NCBI RefSeq assembly: GCF_051842935.1
Contig: NZ_JBPXRR010000001.1
Coordinates: forward strand, 2,852,001-2,916,000
DNA from: Pseudalkalibacillus sp051842935
GTDB lineage: Bacteria; Bacillota; Bacilli; Bacillales; Fictibacillaceae
Length of the DNA: 64,000 nt
Reading direction: 5' to 3'
Shown: piece after piece, positions 50,347-59,482 of the stretch
Layout of the letters: the number at the start of each line of letters is the position of its first letter
How positions within the stretch are numbered: the stretch's first letter is position 1
The notes under the pieces: model-generated
What the model saw: the letters and a program-made list of their open reading frames with translations, nothing else
Databases searched by the model: none
What the model was told of the DNA's origin: nothing
Translations under genes and position numbers: made by a program

Positions 50347-51869
50347 GTGATCGCCCCCTTACCTGCCATCATGGCTTCAATCGTAAGGTGCAACATATCA
50401 GACAGCACTGCCGGATAGACACCGATTAAGATGATGAAAAAGGTGAGAATCAACGCTGGCAGCCATTCGACGAAACGGCCTTCTTTAATCGTGCCGAGCG
50501 CTTCTTTCGTTTCACCGAACGTGATCGTCAACACAGCTCGTAAAATATAGACAGCTGTCAGGATGATACCGAGTGTTCCGATTGCGGCTAAAACTGGCAT
50601 CGTCTTGAACAATCCGAAAAAGGCCATGAATTCACTGACGAATCCGGACATACCCGGCAATCCAAGTGACGCCAATCCTCCAGCAAGTAAGAATCCAGCA
50701 GTAATCGGCATCATCTTCGCCAGCCCACCGAGATGGGTGATGAGTGATGTGCCCGTGCGCTGATATATCAACCCGACGAGGAAGAACAGCAGCGCGGAAA
50801 TCAATCCGTGAGAGATCACTTGGAACATCGCACCCTGGATTCCGGCTTCAGTCAAACTCCCAAGTCCGATCAACACTATCCCCATGTGAGACACACTGGA
50901 ATAGGCGAGCACCTTTTTAAAATCAATCTGAACGAACGCGATGAATGCGCCGTACAACAAGTTGATGACGCCGAGCAATGCGATCCAGAATGCGATCTGT
51001 TCAAATTCACCCGGGAAGAAACCGAGTCCGAATTGATACAGTCCATAAGCACCGATTTTCAAAAGGATGCCTGAGTGGATCATCACGATGGATGGTGGTG
51101 CTTGCACGTGTACTTGTAGCATCCACGAATGTAGCGGTACAATCGGCAGCTTTACACCGAGCGCTACAAGCAAGGCAATCAACAGTCCCATGCGGAAGTT
51201 ATCACCTAAATAGTAACGTTCGAGCATTTCCGGGGGTTGACTCAGGAACGCTGATAACCCCGTAAAATTCATCGTACCTGACTTCATGTACAGAATGATG
51301 AAGACGATCAGCAAGATCGCTGAGCCTAATCCGTTATAAATCAAAAAGCTGTAAGCGGCCTTTTCCTTATCAAGATAACCCCATTTTCCAATCAGGAAAA
51401 ACGTCGGGATCAACGTAATTTCAAAAAAGATGAAGAAGAGCAATAGGTTCTGAGAAGCAAAGACGCCGAGCATTCCTACCTCGAGGAGAAGGAATAACAT
51501 GAAGTATCCTTTCCACTGGTCTTTGATCCAAACCGACGTTGCTGCGGCCAAAGTTGAAACGATCGCCGTCAACAACATCAACACAACCGACAATCCATTG
51601 ACGCCGAGGTCATACTTGATCGTGAAATCATTCCCGTTCGGCTGTCCCTGAATATTGAAATCGATCCACTTGTACTGTTCAGCGAATTGAAGCGTTTCTT
51701 TCGCTGTGTCGAAACCGAAATAGACGAAGAACGCCAATACTAATGGTAAAAGGGTTGCCAATAAACCAATCCACTTGATAAGAACTTCATCCGTTTTCGG
51801 GACGAATAATAAAACCAAAATACCGAGTAACGGGGAGAAAATGAGTGCTGATAGAAGTATAGAATCCAT
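50343..51869 (-). CDS. nuoM: NADH-quinone oxidoreductase subunit M
   Basis: A 508-residue antiporter-like subunit. EVGMLGVFASQNLLLFFIFFEITLIP carries the channel glutamate and VKLPIVPLHSWMLQVHVQAPPSIVMIHSGILLKIGAYG the conserved channel motif. DFKKVLAYSSVSHMG follows. It pumps protons in the membrane arm of complex I. The start overlaps the nuoL stop by 1 bp. Confidence 0.95.
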   Translation of the reverse strand: MDSILLSALIFSPLLGILVLLFVPKTDEVLIKWIGLLATLLPLVLAFFVYFGFDTAKETLQFAEQYKWIDFNIQGQPNGNDFTIKYDLGVNGLSVVLMLLTAIVSTLAAATSVWIKDQWKGYFMLFLLLEVGMLGVFASQNLLLFFIFFEITLIPTFFLIGKWGYLDKEKAAYSFLIYNGLGSAILLIVFIILYMKSGTMNFTGLSAFLSQPPEMLERYYLGDNFRMGLLIALLVALGVKLPIVPLHSWMLQVHVQAPPSIVMIHSGILLKIGAYGLYQFGLGFFPGEFEQIAFWIALLGVINLLYGAFIAFVQIDFKKVLAYSSVSHMGIVLIGLGSLTEAGIQGAMFQVISHGLISALLFFLVGLIYQRTGTSLITHLGGLAKMMPITAGFLLAGGLASLGLPGMSGFVSEFMAFFGLFKTMPVLAAIGTLGIILTAVYILRAVLTITFGETKEALGTIKEGRFVEWLPALILTFFIILIGVYPAVLSDMLHLTIEAMMAGKGAIT

Positions 51870-53731
51870 TACGTCAAGTACCCCCCTAACCAGGCGACGA
51901 TCAGCAACAGGATCGCCATGCCGGCGAATGCAACGGACCCGTAAATTTGAACCTGTCCGTTGTGTACTTTGGAGCCGATTTTACTGAACCAGCTGACCAC
52001 TGAAGCAACCAACTGGACTAAGCCTTCAACGACGAACCGATCGACATAGTACCATAAATAACTGAAGCCTCTCGTTCCTTTAACAAAGCTATAATCATAT
52101 GTTTCATCGATAAAATATTTATTTAATAAGATGTAATGGAAATCCGGTGCGGACTCTGAAAGTCGAGCGACCTTTTTCTTTGCATAGACGAGCCATGCCA
52201 TGAAAATACCGAGCAACGATACGCCGGTTGCGACGACCGGAATCCACCAGTGCGTTTCATGGTGATGAATGTCCAAATACTGATTTTGTGCCAGGTAGTC
52301 TCCTAACACGGTCGCCATTGGTGTATTGATATATCCGGCAACAATCGCAAGAATACCGAGAACAACCATCGGGAACACCATCACGCCAGAAGATTCGTGC
52401 ACCTTCAGTTTCTTATCCGAGCTGCGCGACTCGCCTGTGAAGACGAGGAAAAACAGTCGGAACATATAAAAGGCGGTCAGGAATGCTGCAACGACTGCGA
52501 CCCAGAACAGTCCGTAACGACCATCTGCATAAGTCGAAGCTAAGATTTCATCCTTACTGAAAAATCCGGATAACAGAGGCACGCCTGAAATTGCCATCGC
52601 TCCAATCAAGAAGAGCGGAGCGGTCCATTTCATCTTTTTCCATAAGCCACCCATCTCGTGGATGTTTTGGGTATGTACCGCGTGGATGACGCTACCTGCT
52701 GCCAGAAACAGCAATGCTTTGAAAAAGGCATGTGTCGTCAGGTGGAAAATTCCTGCGACATATCCAGATGATCCGAGTGCAAGCATCATGTAGCCTAACT
52801 GGCTGACTGTTGAATAGGCTAAAACCCGCTTGATATCCGCTTGAGCAAGACCGATCGTCGCGGCGAAAATCGCGGTGAAGCCACCTACGACCGCAACCGT
52901 CGTCATCGCCGTTTCAGATGCTTCGAACAACGGGAACATCGCAGCGACCAAATAGACCCCGGCTGCTACCATCGTAGCGGCGTGAATCAATGCGGAAACC
53001 GGTGTCGGACCTTCCATCGCGTCCGGTAACCATGTATGTAACGGGAATTGACCTGATTTTCCGATTGCGCCGACAAAGATCAGAATGGCTGTGAGTGTGA
53101 TCCATCCTTCTGATATATCGCCACCCGATACGGCATCGAAAATGACATCAAGCTCGAAGCTTCCGACTTGCCAGAACAGGAGAATCATCCCGATGAACAA
53201 GCCGACGTCCCCGATACGCGTCATGATGAACGCTTTCTTCGCGGCTTCACGCGCATCTCTTTTATAAAAGTAGTATCCGATCAATAGGAACGATCCGACT
53301 CCAACGAGCTCCCAGAAAATGTACAACTGAAGCAAGTTCGGCGATATGACCAATCCGAGCATCGCGAATGTGAACAAGCCCAAATAGGCGAAAAAGATCG
53401 GAAACCTTTCATCTTTGTGCATATAGCCTTTCGAATACACTTGTACTAAAAAGCTGACAAGCGATACGATGACGAGCATCAAGGCATTCAACGGGTTGAC
53501 CAGATATCCGACGGTCAGAACCGTATCGCCGATCGCAAGCCATTCCATCGTTGCTTTTACCGATTCTCCACCCCACTGCCCTGCGAAAATGACGAGTGAG
53601 AGGATGAGCGAACCGAAAGTCAGCAATGAGCCGACCAGTGCGGACGCTTCTTTCAACCTACGACCAAACAATAAGAGAAGGACGAAGGATAGAAGCGGTA
53701 GTGCGGGTATGATCCAGATGATGGGATTCAT
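51869..53731 (-). CDS. nuoL: NADH-quinone oxidoreductase subunit L
   Basis: A 620-residue distal antiporter-like subunit with about 16 helices. FWELVGVGSFLLIGYYFYKRDAREAA, GKSGQFPLHTWLPDAMEGPTPVSALIHAATMVAAG and DIKRVLAYSTVSQLGYM are diagnostic. The C-terminus includes the long lateral helix region. 15 bp separate it from nuoK. Confidence 0.96.
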   Translation of the reverse strand: MNPIIWIIPALPLLSFVLLLLFGRRLKEASALVGSLLTFGSLILSLVIFAGQWGGESVKATMEWLAIGDTVLTVGYLVNPLNALMLVIVSLVSFLVQVYSKGYMHKDERFPIFFAYLGLFTFAMLGLVISPNLLQLYIFWELVGVGSFLLIGYYFYKRDAREAAKKAFIMTRIGDVGLFIGMILLFWQVGSFELDVIFDAVSGGDISEGWITLTAILIFVGAIGKSGQFPLHTWLPDAMEGPTPVSALIHAATMVAAGVYLVAAMFPLFEASETAMTTVAVVGGFTAIFAATIGLAQADIKRVLAYSTVSQLGYMMLALGSSGYVAGIFHLTTHAFFKALLFLAAGSVIHAVHTQNIHEMGGLWKKMKWTAPLFLIGAMAISGVPLLSGFFSKDEILASTYADGRYGLFWVAVVAAFLTAFYMFRLFFLVFTGESRSSDKKLKVHESSGVMVFPMVVLGILAIVAGYINTPMATVLGDYLAQNQYLDIHHHETHWWIPVVATGVSLLGIFMAWLVYAKKKVARLSESAPDFHYILLNKYFIDETYDYSFVKGTRGFSYLWYYVDRFVVEGLVQLVASVVSWFSKIGSKVHNGQVQIYGSVAFAGMAILLLIVAWLGGYLT

Positions 53732-53746
53732 GTTTCGGCCTCCTCC

Positions 53747-54061
53747 TTATCGTTTCAATATATCCATCTCATCTACGTTTACGGTCTTGCGGTTACGGTA
53801 GAGTGCAATGAGGATTGCAAGTCCTACCGCTGCTTCAGCAGCTGCGACGGTAATCGTAAACAAGGAAAAAATTTGTCCCGTGATACTTGGGTTGATACCA
53901 TACTTCGCGAACGCAACAAGGTTGATATTCACTGCATTCAGCATCAATTCAATCGAGATCAGGACGATAACGGCATTTCGTTTCGTCAGTGCCCCGTACA
54001 ATCCGATGCAAAAGAGGATTAAAGCAAGGACAAGATAAACCGATAAAGGGACACTACTCAT
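53747..54061 (-). CDS. nuoK: NADH-quinone oxidoreductase subunit K
   Basis: A 104-residue three-helix subunit. RNAVIVLISIELMLNAVNINLVAF contains the two conserved glutamates' region and AAAEAAVGLAILIALYR the second. ATG 54061 follows GGAGGACA and is preferred to the extension to 54109. It overlaps nuoJ by 8 bp. Confidence 0.94.
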   Translation of the reverse strand: MSSVPLSVYLVLALILFCIGLYGALTKRNAVIVLISIELMLNAVNINLVAFAKYGINPSITGQIFSLFTITVAAAEAAVGLAILIALYRNRKTVNVDEMDILKR

Positions 54062-54572
54062 TGTCCTCCGCCTCCTTTTCATCATCCCGCTTCGCCAGTA
54101 CAATCGCACCGACTAATGCGACCAACAACAGGACGGATGTCAATTCAAATGGAATGACGTATTTTGAATAAAGTTCAATACCGATTTTCTCAGCGTTATC
54201 AACATGCAGCTCCGTCGCCTGCTCTCCAAAGCTCAAGTCATTGATCTGGAAGAACATGATCGCGAAAAAGACACCGATTCCGGTAAGCACCAGAATCAAT
54301 TTCGGGAGCCCGATTTTCGACTCCGTCTTATCGTCATGCCGCGTGAGCATGATTCCGAACAGCATGATGATCGTGATTGCGCCCGAGTAGATCAGGATTT
54401 GCACGAATGCGAGGAATTCCGCTGACAGCATGATGTATAATCCTGCAATTGATAAAAATGTAAACACGAGAGCGATGACCATGTGCACGACCTTCGTCAG
54501 GTTCAGCATCAGCACACCGCTACCGATCGCGACGAGCGCGAGGATGAAGAATAAGATCAGTTCACCATTCAT
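54054..54572 (-). CDS. nuoJ: NADH-quinone oxidoreductase subunit J
   Basis: A 172-residue five-helix subunit. FLAFVQILIYSGAITIIMLFGIMLT is the family core, with helix 3 and its pi-bulge segment. It overlaps nuoI by 4 bp (ATGA) and nuoK by 8 bp. Confidence 0.93.
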   Translation of the reverse strand: MNGELILFFILALVAIGSGVLMLNLTKVVHMVIALVFTFLSIAGLYIMLSAEFLAFVQILIYSGAITIIMLFGIMLTRHDDKTESKIGLPKLILVLTGIGVFFAIMFFQINDLSFGEQATELHVDNAEKIGIELYSKYVIPFELTSVLLLVALVGAIVLAKRDDEKEAEDNE

Positions 54573-54988
54573 GCCTTATTCTCCCTTCGAACATTCGTGT
54601 CGTTTTCATCGAGCCATTCCAGGTTTTTGAACAGCTCATCACGGCTATATTCCGCAAGCTCGAAATTGTTCGTCATGACGATCGCCTCTGTCGGGCAAAC
54701 CTCTGTACATAAGTCGCAAAGGATACAAATTTCGAAGTTGATGTCATACGTATCGATGATTTTCCCCTTTTTGTTCGGGTCAGGGTGCTTCTTCCCTGTC
54801 AGCTCGATGCAATCGGTCGGACAGATGTTGGCACATTGGTTACAAACGATACATTTCTCCGGATAAAACTTCTGGATTCCGCGGAATCGGTCTGGCATAT
54901 CGATCGGTTCATCCGGGTACGAATACGTCACGTTCTGTTTGGTCAAATTTTTCAGTGTGTATTTTAACCCTTTTACGAGTCCTTTCAT
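54569..54988 (-). CDS. nuoI: NADH-quinone oxidoreductase subunit I (two 4Fe-4S clusters)
   Basis: A 139-residue ferredoxin-like subunit. CIVCNQCANICPTDC and CILCDLCTEVCPTEA are the two cluster-binding sets passing electrons to NuoB. GGAGGG precedes the ATG. 13 bp after nuoH. Confidence 0.96.
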   Translation of the reverse strand: MKGLVKGLKYTLKNLTKQNVTYSYPDEPIDMPDRFRGIQKFYPEKCIVCNQCANICPTDCIELTGKKHPDPNKKGKIIDTYDINFEICILCDLCTEVCPTEAIVMTNNFELAEYSRDELFKNLEWLDENDTNVRRENKA

Positions 54989-55001
54989 TGCAATCCCTCC
55001 G

Positions 55002-56003
55002 TTAGAACCAGATTTCCTTGATCACCGCGCTGATAAAAATGTTGAGCAAGGCTAACGGTAATAGTACTTTCCATCCAAATGACATGAGCTGATCGGCACG
55101 GAGACGCGGTAACGTCGCACGGAGCCAGATCATAATAAACACGATGATGCTGAATTTGATTGCGAACCAGATGACCCCTGGTATGAATTCAAGGAACGGA
55201 ACCGGGTTCCATCCTCCGAGAAAAAGAATCGTCGTAATCGAAGCCATTGCAAACAAGTACACGTACTCTGTGAGCATGAAGAACGCCCAGCGGAATCCGG
55301 AATACTCGACATGGTAACCTGCGACAAGCTCAGACTCGGCTTCTGGTAAGTCAAACGGTGTACGGTTCAACTCAGCAACTGAAGCGACGAGGAAGATGAA
55401 GAACGCAAGTGGCTGGACGAACAAGTACGCCAGATTTTGTTGCGCTTCAACGATTTCCACAAGGTTCAAGCTTCCTGTCAGCAGGATGATTCCGATGACC
55501 GACATGACAAGTGGTACTTCATATGAAATCATTTGGGCCGCCGAACGCATGCCACCGAGCAAGGCGTATTTGTTGTTCGATGCCCATCCACCCATCAGGA
55601 TTCCGACGGTTGAGATTCCAGAAATCGCGATATAGTAGAGAAGTCCGATTCCGATGTCAGAAAATCGGAGTGACTCGGAAAATGGAATGACCGCAAGCAC
55701 CATAAATGCGGGTGCAAAAGCGATGATCGGTGCCAATATGAATAGCGGTCGATCCGCCGCTTTCGGAATGGTATCTTCTTTTAATAAAAGCTTCAGAACG
55801 TCAGCTACGGTTTGCAGGAGTCCAAGCGGTCCACCGACTCGGTTCGGTCCGACACGGAGCTGCATGAACCCGATGACCTTACGCTCTGCTAAGATGGCGT
55901 ACGTTACGAATCCGAGTACCATCATCAGTAAGCCTGCGCCAAGTGCAAAAAAGATCAATGTACTCAAGTATGAAGGTGCTGAATAAAGCAGTTCTTCAAT
56001 CAT
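55002..56003 (-). CDS. nuoH: NADH-quinone oxidoreductase subunit H
   Basis: A 333-residue membrane subunit at the quinone site. ERKVIGFMQLRVGPNRVGGPLG, ELNRTPFDLPEAESELVAGYHVEYSG and RATLPRLRADQLMSFGWK are near-invariant NuoH blocks. Its ATG overlaps the nuoD stop by one base. Confidence 0.96.
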   Translation of the reverse strand: MIEELLYSAPSYLSTLIFFALGAGLLMMVLGFVTYAILAERKVIGFMQLRVGPNRVGGPLGLLQTVADVLKLLLKEDTIPKAADRPLFILAPIIAFAPAFMVLAVIPFSESLRFSDIGIGLLYYIAISGISTVGILMGGWASNNKYALLGGMRSAAQMISYEVPLVMSVIGIILLTGSLNLVEIVEAQQNLAYLFVQPLAFFIFLVASVAELNRTPFDLPEAESELVAGYHVEYSGFRWAFFMLTEYVYLFAMASITTILFLGGWNPVPFLEFIPGVIWFAIKFSIIVFIMIWLRATLPRLRADQLMSFGWKVLLPLALLNIFISAVIKEIWF

Positions 56004-57103
56004 CAGCCGTCAACCTCCCCGAGTACAATGTCGATGCCGCCAAGGATCGTGATGAGGTTCGCGATGTTTTCGCCTTCCAACAGCTTCGGTAATATTTGCA
56101 GGTTATAAAACGACGGTCTTCTGAATTTCAACCGGTATGGCTCTTTTTTGCCTTGTGAAGCGATATAACAACCAATTTCACCACGAGGGGATTCGATTCG
56201 TACGTAAGTTTCTCCCGCCGGTGGCTTGATGATCCGTGGAACCTTCGCCATGATGTCCCCTTCAGCCGGGAACTGCTCGACAGCTTGTTCGACGATCTTC
56301 AACGATTCTTCGATTTCCGCCATTCGGCATTGGTAACGTGTCCACGCATCGCCACCGTCGAAGACCGGAACATCGAAGTCAAATCGGTCGTACAGTGAAT
56401 ACGGTTCTTTTTTACGAAGATCCCAATCGACTCCTGTACAACGGAGGTTTGCGCCACTCAAGGAATAAGCGAAGGCGTCTTCCTTCGTGTAATAGCCAAC
56501 TCCTTTTACACGGTTCAAGAAGATTTCGTTTCCGCTGATCAGGTCATGGTAACCTGCTAGTTGTTTACGCATGTGCGGTACGAAGTCACGGACTTTCTCG
56601 ATCCATCCTTCTGGGGCATCCCATTTCACACCGCCGACACGCATATAGTTGAACGTCAGGCGGGCACCTGAAATTTCGTTCAACATGTTGATGATCATTT
56701 CACGTTCGCGGAACGCATACAGGAACGGGCTCATCGCCCCGATATCGAGTAAATATGTACCGAACCAGACGAGGTGACTCGCAACCCGACCAAGCTCCAT
56801 GACGAGAATACGTAAGTAATCCGCGCGTTCCGGGATTTCCATCTCCATCATCGTCTCTACCGCATGACAGATGATGTAGTTGTTCGTCATCGCAGATAAG
56901 TAATCCATCCGGTCTGTATAAGGGATGATCTGCGTATATTGCAGGTCTTCTGCTAGTTTCTCGGTTCCACGATGGAGGTAACCGATGACCGGCTTCGCTT
57001 CCTTGATGATTTCTCCATCAATTTTCAGGACAATACGGAAAACACCGTGCGTACTCGGATGCTGAGGTCCAACATTGAGGAGCATTTCTTCTGTACGGAT
57101 CAT
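56003..57103 (-). CDS. nuoD: NADH-quinone oxidoreductase subunit D
   Basis: A 366-residue subunit of the quinone-reducing module. NVGPQHPSTHGVFRIVLKIDGE contains the quinone-contact His, and GYLHRGTEKLAED, TYLLDIGAMSPFLYAFREREM and PRGEIGCYIASQG follow. It is separate from NuoC here (fused in E. coli). GGAGG 7 bp before ATG 57103. Confidence 0.96.
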   Translation of the reverse strand: MIRTEEMLLNVGPQHPSTHGVFRIVLKIDGEIIKEAKPVIGYLHRGTEKLAEDLQYTQIIPYTDRMDYLSAMTNNYIICHAVETMMEMEIPERADYLRILVMELGRVASHLVWFGTYLLDIGAMSPFLYAFREREMIINMLNEISGARLTFNYMRVGGVKWDAPEGWIEKVRDFVPHMRKQLAGYHDLISGNEIFLNRVKGVGYYTKEDAFAYSLSGANLRCTGVDWDLRKKEPYSLYDRFDFDVPVFDGGDAWTRYQCRMAEIEESLKIVEQAVEQFPAEGDIMAKVPRIIKPPAGETYVRIESPRGEIGCYIASQGKKEPYRLKFRRPSFYNLQILPKLLEGENIANLITILGGIDIVLGEVDG

Positions 57104-57106
57104 AGG

Positions 57107-58327
57107 TTACACCTCCACATCGTAAGGTTCATAGTCTTTGCGCATCGGGTAGCCGACCCAATCATCCGGCATCAGGATCCGCGTCAAGTTCGGATGACCT
57201 GTAAAATGAATGCCGAGCAAGTCGTACGCTTCCCGCTCCGGCCAGTTTGCACCAGGCCATAGAGGTGCAAGTGAAGCGACTTCAGGTTTGTCCCGATCGA
57301 CTTTCACTTTCAGTGCGACAGGCTGGTTGTTTTTGAAGGAATACATATGGGTATAGACTTCCATATGGGTCTCAAAATCGGTTCCATGCAATTCGCTTAC
57401 ATATTCAAAACAGAGCTGTTCGTTGTATTTCATGAACTCAGCCAATTTATAGTAGTTTTCATGTTTCGCAACAAGCGTTGGCACATCTTTTGCCAAACGG
57501 TTAATATATGAATCTTCTAGGATGTCGTCGCCAAGATTGTCTTGGATGACCTTGACGTACTTGTCTAGGAGGGGTTGATTAGGTGATGGCTTTTCTTCGA
57601 CCGGTGCTTCTTCCTTTTGGTCACCGGACGCTTGCTTTGCTTTGGCAGCAGCAGCGGCTTTCGCTTTTGCCTTTGCGGCAGCGATTGCTTTCGCTTTTTC
57701 GTCATCGCCGTCTCCGCCACCGGATTTTGCAGCTTTTGCCTTAGCAGCAGCGGCAGCCTTGGCCTTCGCAGCGGCAATCGCCTTTGCTTTTTCATCGTCA
57801 GAAGCTCCACCAGACGCTTGAGCTTTCGCTTTTGCAGCGGCAGCAGCTTTGGCTTTAGCGGCAGCTGCGGCCTTAGCCTTGGCAGCGGCTGCAGCTTTGG
57901 CTTTTTCGTCAGCTGGTGAGTCTGCTTGAGCAGACGACTCTTCGGCTTCTTTAGCAGCTTTGCGCTCGGCAGCCTTGCGTTTCGCCTCTTCCACAGCTTT
58001 ACGCTTCGCTTCCGCTTTCTCTTCTTCGGTCATTTCAGAAAAAGGTTTTTCGGCTGGGGCTTCAGAGGTTTCAGCCGCTTCCTTCGCTGCCTTCTTTTCT
58101 GCAGCCTTGCGCTTTGCTTCTTCGACGGCTTTTCGTTTCGCTTCCGCCTTCTCTTCTTCGGTCATTTCAGAAAAAGGTTTTTCGGCGGGGGCTTCAGAGG
58201 TTTCAGCCGCTTCCTTCGCCGCCTTCTTCTCGGCAGCCTTGCGTTTCGCCTCTTCCACGGCTTTACGCTTCGCTTCCGCCTTCTCTTCTGGCGTCATCTC
58301 GGAGAACGGTTTGTCTTGATCGCTCAT
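57107..58327 (-). CDS. nuoC: NADH-quinone oxidoreductase subunit C with long Ala/Lys/Glu-rich N-terminal repeat region
   Basis: A 406-residue protein; the usual NuoC is about 150-210 aa. The C-terminal part (about 250-406) is the 30-kDa subunit domain, with WPEREAYDLLGIHFTGHPNLTRIL and RKDYEPYDVEV. Residues 6-138 are three near-identical 44-residue repeats beginning KPFSEMTxEEK and rich in EAKRKAxEEAKRKAAE. Residues about 140-245 are Ala/Lys-rich (KAKAAAAAKAKA type) with GGGDGDDEK linkers. The repeats make 132-bp tandem DNA repeats at about 57.91-58.31 kb. Related Bacilli also have lengthened NuoC tails, but of varying composition. The tail is probably a disordered or helical cytoplasmic extension at the site where NuoEFG would dock. 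ATG overlaps the nuoB stop. Confidence 0.93.
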   Translation of the reverse strand: MSDQDKPFSEMTPEEKAEAKRKAVEEAKRKAAEKKAAKEAAETSEAPAEKPFSEMTEEEKAEAKRKAVEEAKRKAAEKKAAKEAAETSEAPAEKPFSEMTEEEKAEAKRKAVEEAKRKAAERKAAKEAEESSAQADSPADEKAKAAAAAKAKAAAAAKAKAAAAAKAKAQASGGASDDEKAKAIAAAKAKAAAAAKAKAAKSGGGDGDDEKAKAIAAAKAKAKAAAAAKAKQASGDQKEEAPVEEKPSPNQPLLDKYVKVIQDNLGDDILEDSYINRLAKDVPTLVAKHENYYKLAEFMKYNEQLCFEYVSELHGTDFETHMEVYTHMYSFKNNQPVALKVKVDRDKPEVASLAPLWPGANWPEREAYDLLGIHFTGHPNLTRILMPDDWVGYPMRKDYEPYDVEV

Positions 58328-58842
58328 TTATCGGTCACCCGCTTTCCTGTCTTAGCTTCATAGCGGATTTTTTCTTGTAGTTTATTAATTCCATAGATGA
58401 GTGCTGCCGGGTTTGGCGGGCAGCCAGGAATATAGACGTCGACCGGTACGATCTGGTCGACTCCTTTTACAACAGCATACGATTTTATGTATGGTCCACC
58501 GGCAGTCGCGCATGAACCCATGGCGATGACCCACTTCGGTTCTGGCATTTGGTCATAAAGACGCTTCAGGACTGGCGCCATTTTTTTCGTAACCGTGCCG
58601 GAAACGATCATCACGTCCGATTGACGCGGTGATGTACGGAATATAGATCCGAATCTGTCCAGGTCATAGTGGGAAGCTCCAGTTCCCATCATTTCAATGG
58701 CACAACAAGCCAACCCGAACGTGAGGGGCCATAGGGAGTTGCTTCGAGCCCACGCTTTCACTTGTTCGAGCGTGACAAAGAATACATTTTTCTGGAGTTC
58801 CTGATGGTCTTGCGGGGAGATATCTTGTAATCTTACATCCAT
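58324..58842 (-). CDS. nuoB: NADH-quinone oxidoreductase subunit B
   Basis: A 172-residue subunit carrying the N2 4Fe-4S cluster. LTFGLACCAIEMM, AMGSCATAGGPY and DVYIPGCPPNP provide the four cysteines. ATG 58842 follows AGAAGGTG; the extension to 58863 lies inside nuoA. It overlaps nuoA by 10 bp and nuoC by 4 bp. Confidence 0.95.
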   Translation of the reverse strand: MDVRLQDISPQDHQELQKNVFFVTLEQVKAWARSNSLWPLTFGLACCAIEMMGTGASHYDLDRFGSIFRTSPRQSDVMIVSGTVTKKMAPVLKRLYDQMPEPKWVIAMGSCATAGGPYIKSYAVVKGVDQIVPVDVYIPGCPPNPAALIYGINKLQEKIRYEAKTGKRVTDK

Positions 58843-59207
58843 TTTAACACCTTCTTCTTCCACGCATAGATGAGTCCGATCAACAGCATCACAATGAAGA
58901 TTGTCATTTCAATCAATGCAAAAATTCCTAGTTTCTCATAGGCCACAGCCCATGGATATAGGAAGACGGTCTCTACATCAAAAATGACGAACAATAACGC
59001 GAAGATATAATAGCGTACGTTATATTGCACCCAGCTTTGATGAAAGGGCTCTATCCCACTTTCATAGGTTGTCTGTTTCTCTTTGTTCGGTTTTGACGGC
59101 CGAAGAATTTTCCCGGCTGTCAATGCGACCACAGGCAACAGTATCCCTAAAAGCAGGAACATGAGGACGACCAGATAATTGTTTTGATACAGGTGATAGA
59201 GCTCCAT
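58833..59207 (-). CDS. nuoA: NADH-quinone oxidoreductase subunit A
   Basis: A 124-residue three-helix subunit. ESGIEPFHQSWVQYNVRYYIFALLFVIFDVETVFLYPWAV is the family core with its acidic residues. First gene of the operon; promoter and a Fur-like box lie about 50-95 bp upstream. Confidence 0.95.
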   Translation of the reverse strand: MELYHLYQNNYLVVLMFLLLGILLPVVALTAGKILRPSKPNKEKQTTYESGIEPFHQSWVQYNVRYYIFALLFVIFDVETVFLYPWAVAYEKLGIFALIEMTIFIVMLLIGLIYAWKKKVLKWM

Positions 59208-59258
59208 ATGTACCTCCCGAATCTGTCATTCAACGTTATTGTTAGAAAGTTTTAAAAA

Positions 59259-59302
59259 TTGTAATCGTTATCAATTATACCAAATACCATTTTGGGTGTC
59301 GA
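59259..59302 (-). promoter_or_regulatory. nuo operon promoter with Fur-box-like site
   Basis: On the minus strand TCGACA (59302-59297) and TATAAT (59279-59274) are 17 bp apart. Immediately downstream, TTGATAACGATTACAA (59274-59259) matches most positions of the 7-1-7 Fur box TGATAATnATTATCA. Iron control of this Fe-S-rich complex would make sense but is not proven. Confidence 0.6.
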
Positions 59303-59442
59303 CACGGTGTGGAATAAACAATACCATAATAAGTAAATGATACAAGCGTAGGATTTATCCCTTTTCAGTATCGGTTATTTTCCTCATTTTTTTACCTCTT
59401 TTTTCATATAAAAGAGGAATGACCCTAAAAAAGATACGCTGG

Positions 59443-59478
59443 CCTCACAAAAAACCACAGCTGCAGTAAGCTGTGGTT
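59443..59478 (-). terminator. Terminator of the ggt-chromate transporter unit
   Basis: accacagct and agctgtggt pair across a 6-base loop, followed by six T on the minus strand. Just past the stop at 59483. Confidence 0.85.
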
Positions 59479-59482
59479 CTCT

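Noticed and set aside
57926..58363. Long plus-strand frames opposite nuoC
   Set aside because: Artefact of the Ala/Lys/Glu repeat codons; encodes Phe/Arg/Ser-rich nonsense on the opposite strand.
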